A DNA stretch of 64,000 bases from Moniliella sp. 'wahieum' (lineage: Eukaryota; Basidiomycota; Moniliellomycetes; Moniliellales; Moniliellaceae): assembly GCA_003971905.1 (NCBI GenBank), contig RSEE01000121.1, positions 62,001 to 126,000 on the forward strand, given 5' to 3'. The stretch's first letter is position 1, and each line of letters opens with the position of its first letter. Of the stretch, positions 60,622 to 64,000 are shown in pieces. The notes beneath the pieces are model-generated. The model saw nothing but the letters and a program-made list of their open reading frames with translations. It searched no databases and had not been told where the DNA came from. The translations under genes were made by a program, and so were the position numbers.

Positions 60622-63600
60622 CGTGTGACATGTGACATGGGATGGACATCGCATGGGTGCGCAGCAACAGGCCGAAAGCGGGCTGGCTAGCTGGCCAGGC
60701 ACCCAGGGAGCGGTAGGTGGCTCCCGCACAAAGAGGCCGCGGCTGTCAGCGGCTGGCGCAGGGCGAGGGGGGGGAGGTGCCTGGGCGCGGACGGGGACAG
60801 TGTCCTTGGCAGGCCGGCGGGGGGGAGAGAGCGGCGGCAGGTGGCAGGGCGGGCAATCGGACAAATGGAGAAAACTTGACTGATGGCACGGGCTATCGCA
60901 GATCGAAGGGGATGTCGGATGGAGCTATCGTATCTCGGCGCTCGACTATCGCAGCCACGCGGGGGAGCGCGTGATTGAGATTGCGATCATCGATCATGCA
61001 TCATGGGCGCATGGGCGACTAGGAGAGCCTGCGAGTGCGCGGGGTACAGCCTGGTACAGCCTGGTGTGCTGAGCGCTGACCAAGCGCACTCGGCCCTCGC
61101 AAACGGCAGCCAGCTGTGCGCCGGGAAACTGCCAGCGCTGCTGCGACGCATGAGCGAGCGCGCATGGTGCATGATGCGGGGATCCGGAGCGCTTGATAGC
61201 CGCCCCCCCGCACGGCAGCACCCACGCTGTGCCAGCCACTATCGCTGGTTCAGATACGCAGCCCGCGCAGCGCCATGTGCGGCTAAATAGTAGCGCCGTC
61301 GCACGCCGGGCGCAGGGGCGCAGGGGCACAGTCACTCCGCTGCAGGAACCATCACGTATCGCGCGCTGCGCCAGTGCCGGAATCTCGATCGCTGAGAATC
61401 ATTAATCAGGCCCTGGTTTAAACATGAATCGACTAATCATTAATCAGTGGGTTGCGTCTCAGGCACACCAGCCCACACCCGCCCCTCGCGAGCAGACGCA
61501 GATAGCCATAGTCGAGAGCAAAACTCCGACAACTGAGGGGGCGCGAGAGGGGGTGGGGCCGTGGCGCCCCCTGGGACCAGACAGGCTTAAGTACGCTCTC
61601 CATCTCCCTCGTCCTTTGCTCTCGCCCTTCCCGTCTCCTCCGCCCACCTCGCCGCCGCCTCCCTCTTCGCCATGGCGTCTGCTGAAAAGTCGACCACGAG
61701 CCTCTCGGACCTGGGCAAGGACCTGCCCGCCAGCCACGGCGCCGCCGTCGGCAAGCCCCAGATCGCCGTCCAGCCCTTTGACCAGTCGGTGGGCGCGGAC
61801 GATGCGGACGCCGACCTGGCCCGCATGGGGTACGAGCCCCAGCTCAAACGCTCCCTCGGCATGGGCGCCATCCTGGGCTTGTCCTTCAGCATCATTGCCG
61901 CGCCCTTTGGTATCTCCACATCGGCCGTCTACTCGTTGACCAATGGTGAGCACCCCGTTCCCTCATGTGCTTTTTTGTGCCACCTCGTCTTGGGCCCCCC
62001 TGCTGACACCCAGCGCCGCTTTCCTTCTTCGTTTGTGCTTGGTTCCTAGGCGGCCCCGTGACCATGCTCTGGGGCTGGGTCTTTGTCTCGCTCATCTCGG
62101 TCTGCATTGGCCGCCTCTCTGGCAGAGATCTGCTCGCAAGTGCCGTCGGCCGGGGGCGTGTATGTCTGGTCGAGTTACCTGGCACCCAAGGGCTACGCGC
62201 GTCCCATCAGCTGGCTCGTGGGCTGGATCAATGTCGCCGCCAACATTTGCCTTGCTTTGTCCATTCTCTTTGGCGGTGCCCAACTCATCCTCGCTGGCAT
62301 CTCCATCTTCCGCGATAACCAATGGGCGCCCGAGTCGTGGCATGTGATCACCATGTTCTTTGCCTGTGTCTTGGTCGCGGCGCTGGTCAACCTGTTTGGC
62401 GTCAAGTACAACTACCTCGAAGCGCTCAACACGGCCTCGATCTACTGGGGCGGCGCTAGCTGCATCTCTTCTCATCACGCTCCTCGTCATGGCCCCGCAC
62501 CGCAACAGCGGCGCCTACGTCTTTGGTGGCTGGGTCAACAGTTCCGGCTGGCCCGACGGCTGGAGCTTCTTTGTGGGCCTGCTCCAGGCCGGGTACACCT
62601 TGACGGGGTACGGCACGGTAGCCAGTTTGTGTGAAGAGTCGCGTAACCCGCGGACCGAGGTACCGCGCGCGATTGTCGGTAGTGTCTTGGCCGCCTCACT
62701 CTCCGGCTTGGTCTACATTATTCCCGTCCTCTTTGTTCTGCCCAGCATCAACGACGTGTTGGCCGCCGCCGCGGGCGAACCGATCGCCGTTGTGTTTTAC
62801 ACCGCCACCGGAGGCAAGAGCGGCGGGTTTGGCCTCCTCTTCCTCTTGCTTGGCATCTTCTTTTTGCTGGCGTAGGTTCTCTCACCGTCGCCCTCCGCGC
62901 CGTCTGGTCCTTCTCCCGCGACGGTGGCATTCCCGGCCACAAGTACTGGAGCCAGGTGAACCAGACCTTCGACTTGCCTGTCAATGCGATGATCTTGACG
63001 TCGATTGTGATTGCCGCACTGGCGTGATCTACGAAGGCGCCAGCGCCGCATTCAATGCGTTTACCGGATCCGCCACCATCTTGCTTTCTCTCTCCTACGC
63101 CATTCCCATTTGCATGTCCCTGGTCCAACGCAGGGTCAAGCTGGCCAATGCGCCCTACAGCCTCGGTGCGTTTGGTTGGTTTGCCAACATTGTCACCTTT
63201 GTCTGGATCATCCTTGCCATTGTCATCTTCTCCTGCCCGACCACGAAGGAGGTCACGCCAAGCACGATGAACTATGCCATTGTCGTCTCGGCATTTGTGG
63301 TGGTGTGTGCGGCGGGCTACTGGCTGGTCGGGCGCAAGACCTACCGCGGCCCAGTGGGCGCCATGCAAGAGGATGAGATGGAGGACTTTGCCTCGCATGA
63401 GTCCAAGCCCATGGCTGCATAAGAGCCAACAAGGACACCCCCCCCCCCATTCCCTCACTTTCTCCCTGTTGACCCAGGTGCCCTGTCGATACCTTCCAAC
63501 CTCTTACGATCCTTTTCCATCGTTGTACCACTAATCTATCAATCCGACTGGACTGCCATCCCCCGCAATCCAATGTGAAAACACGTCACTTGGCACGATC

Positions 63601-64000
63601 GCAACCCTTCTTTCCAGGGTAGAGTGGGCCTATGATGCAAACAGGTCACAAGGAGAAAAAGAAAAGTAGTAATAGCAACGCATGCAAACGCCTTGGGAGT
63701 TGGGAGATAGGGAGAGCTGGAATGCCATAGCGAGTGAGTTGAGGTACCTGGCCCAGCAGTTACATGCTACAGTTACACCTCGGAGGTGAGGTTGTTGACC
63801 GACGAGAGCAGTTGCTGCACATCAAACTCGCCCGGGCGATTATGGAAGCGGTCCAGCAAGTCTCTCCGCTGTTGGCCGGAAGCGGCCTGGCCATGAGTCT
63901 GGCCCGGCTGCGAAAGGTAAAAGCGCTGCAGCATGCTCGCCAGCAACCCGGCGTTGGCCACGGTGAACGTGGCGTCCGTCTGGAGCGGGGCCGACAAGCG

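Overview
The window is nuclear DNA from a GC-rich fungus. The evidence is short GT-AG introns (71-162 bp where both ends can be placed, mostly 70-115 bp, with GTACGT/GTGCGT-like donors and CTAAC/CTGAC-like branch sites), typical fungal families (Zn2Cys6 factor with a fungal transcription-factor middle domain, PEX4, MDL1-type ABC transporter, choline/GABA-type permease), Ty1/copia and LINE remnants, and GC-rich intergenic DNA full of short tandem words. Genes carry zero to two introns each. The exact clade cannot be fixed from sequence alone; a basidiomycete or another intron-poor, GC-rich fungus fits.

Layout. 1-4.2 kb: a divergent pair of ribosome-biogenesis genes (DBP8-like helicase, NOP14). 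4.9-9.4 kb: an IMPACT/YIH1 homologue and a proline iminopeptidase. 9.4-14 kb: gene-poor, with a shrunken copia relic. 14.1-17.3 kb: C2H2 transcription factor. 18.7-24.2 kb: a triplicated locus carrying three copies of an unrecognised, TATA-driven small acidic gene, with a LINE remnant in the third unit. 25.1-33.9 kb: housekeeping block (glycyl-tRNA synthetase, PEX4, 2OG-Fe(II) oxygenase, secreted agmatinase, mitochondrial Hsp70). 34-36.4 kb: gene-poor with a second LINE remnant. 36.8-39.1 kb: low-complexity hypothetical protein. 40.3-47.7 kb: Zn2Cys6 factor and a mitochondrial ABC transporter. 49.8-53 kb: PUF RNA-binding protein. 55.2-60.6 kb: a full-length young copia element with target-site duplication. 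61.7-63.4 kb: amino-acid/choline-type permease. A C-terminal gene fragment ends the window.

A caution affects nearly every entry. Conserved genes are repeatedly broken by single-base indels, often next to C or G homopolymers, yet protein similarity continues on the other side. This looks like uncorrected long-read error rather than decay, because essential genes (HSP70, GlyRS, NOP14) and the young transposon are affected alike. CDS spans below are therefore gene extents, not clean reading frames.

The most novel content is the triplicated gene family at 18.7-24.2 kb (mosaic copies, shared TATA promoter module, acidic second exon). Next are the in-frame UAG between gag and pol of the copia element and the in-frame non-AUG extension upstream of the single GlyRS gene.
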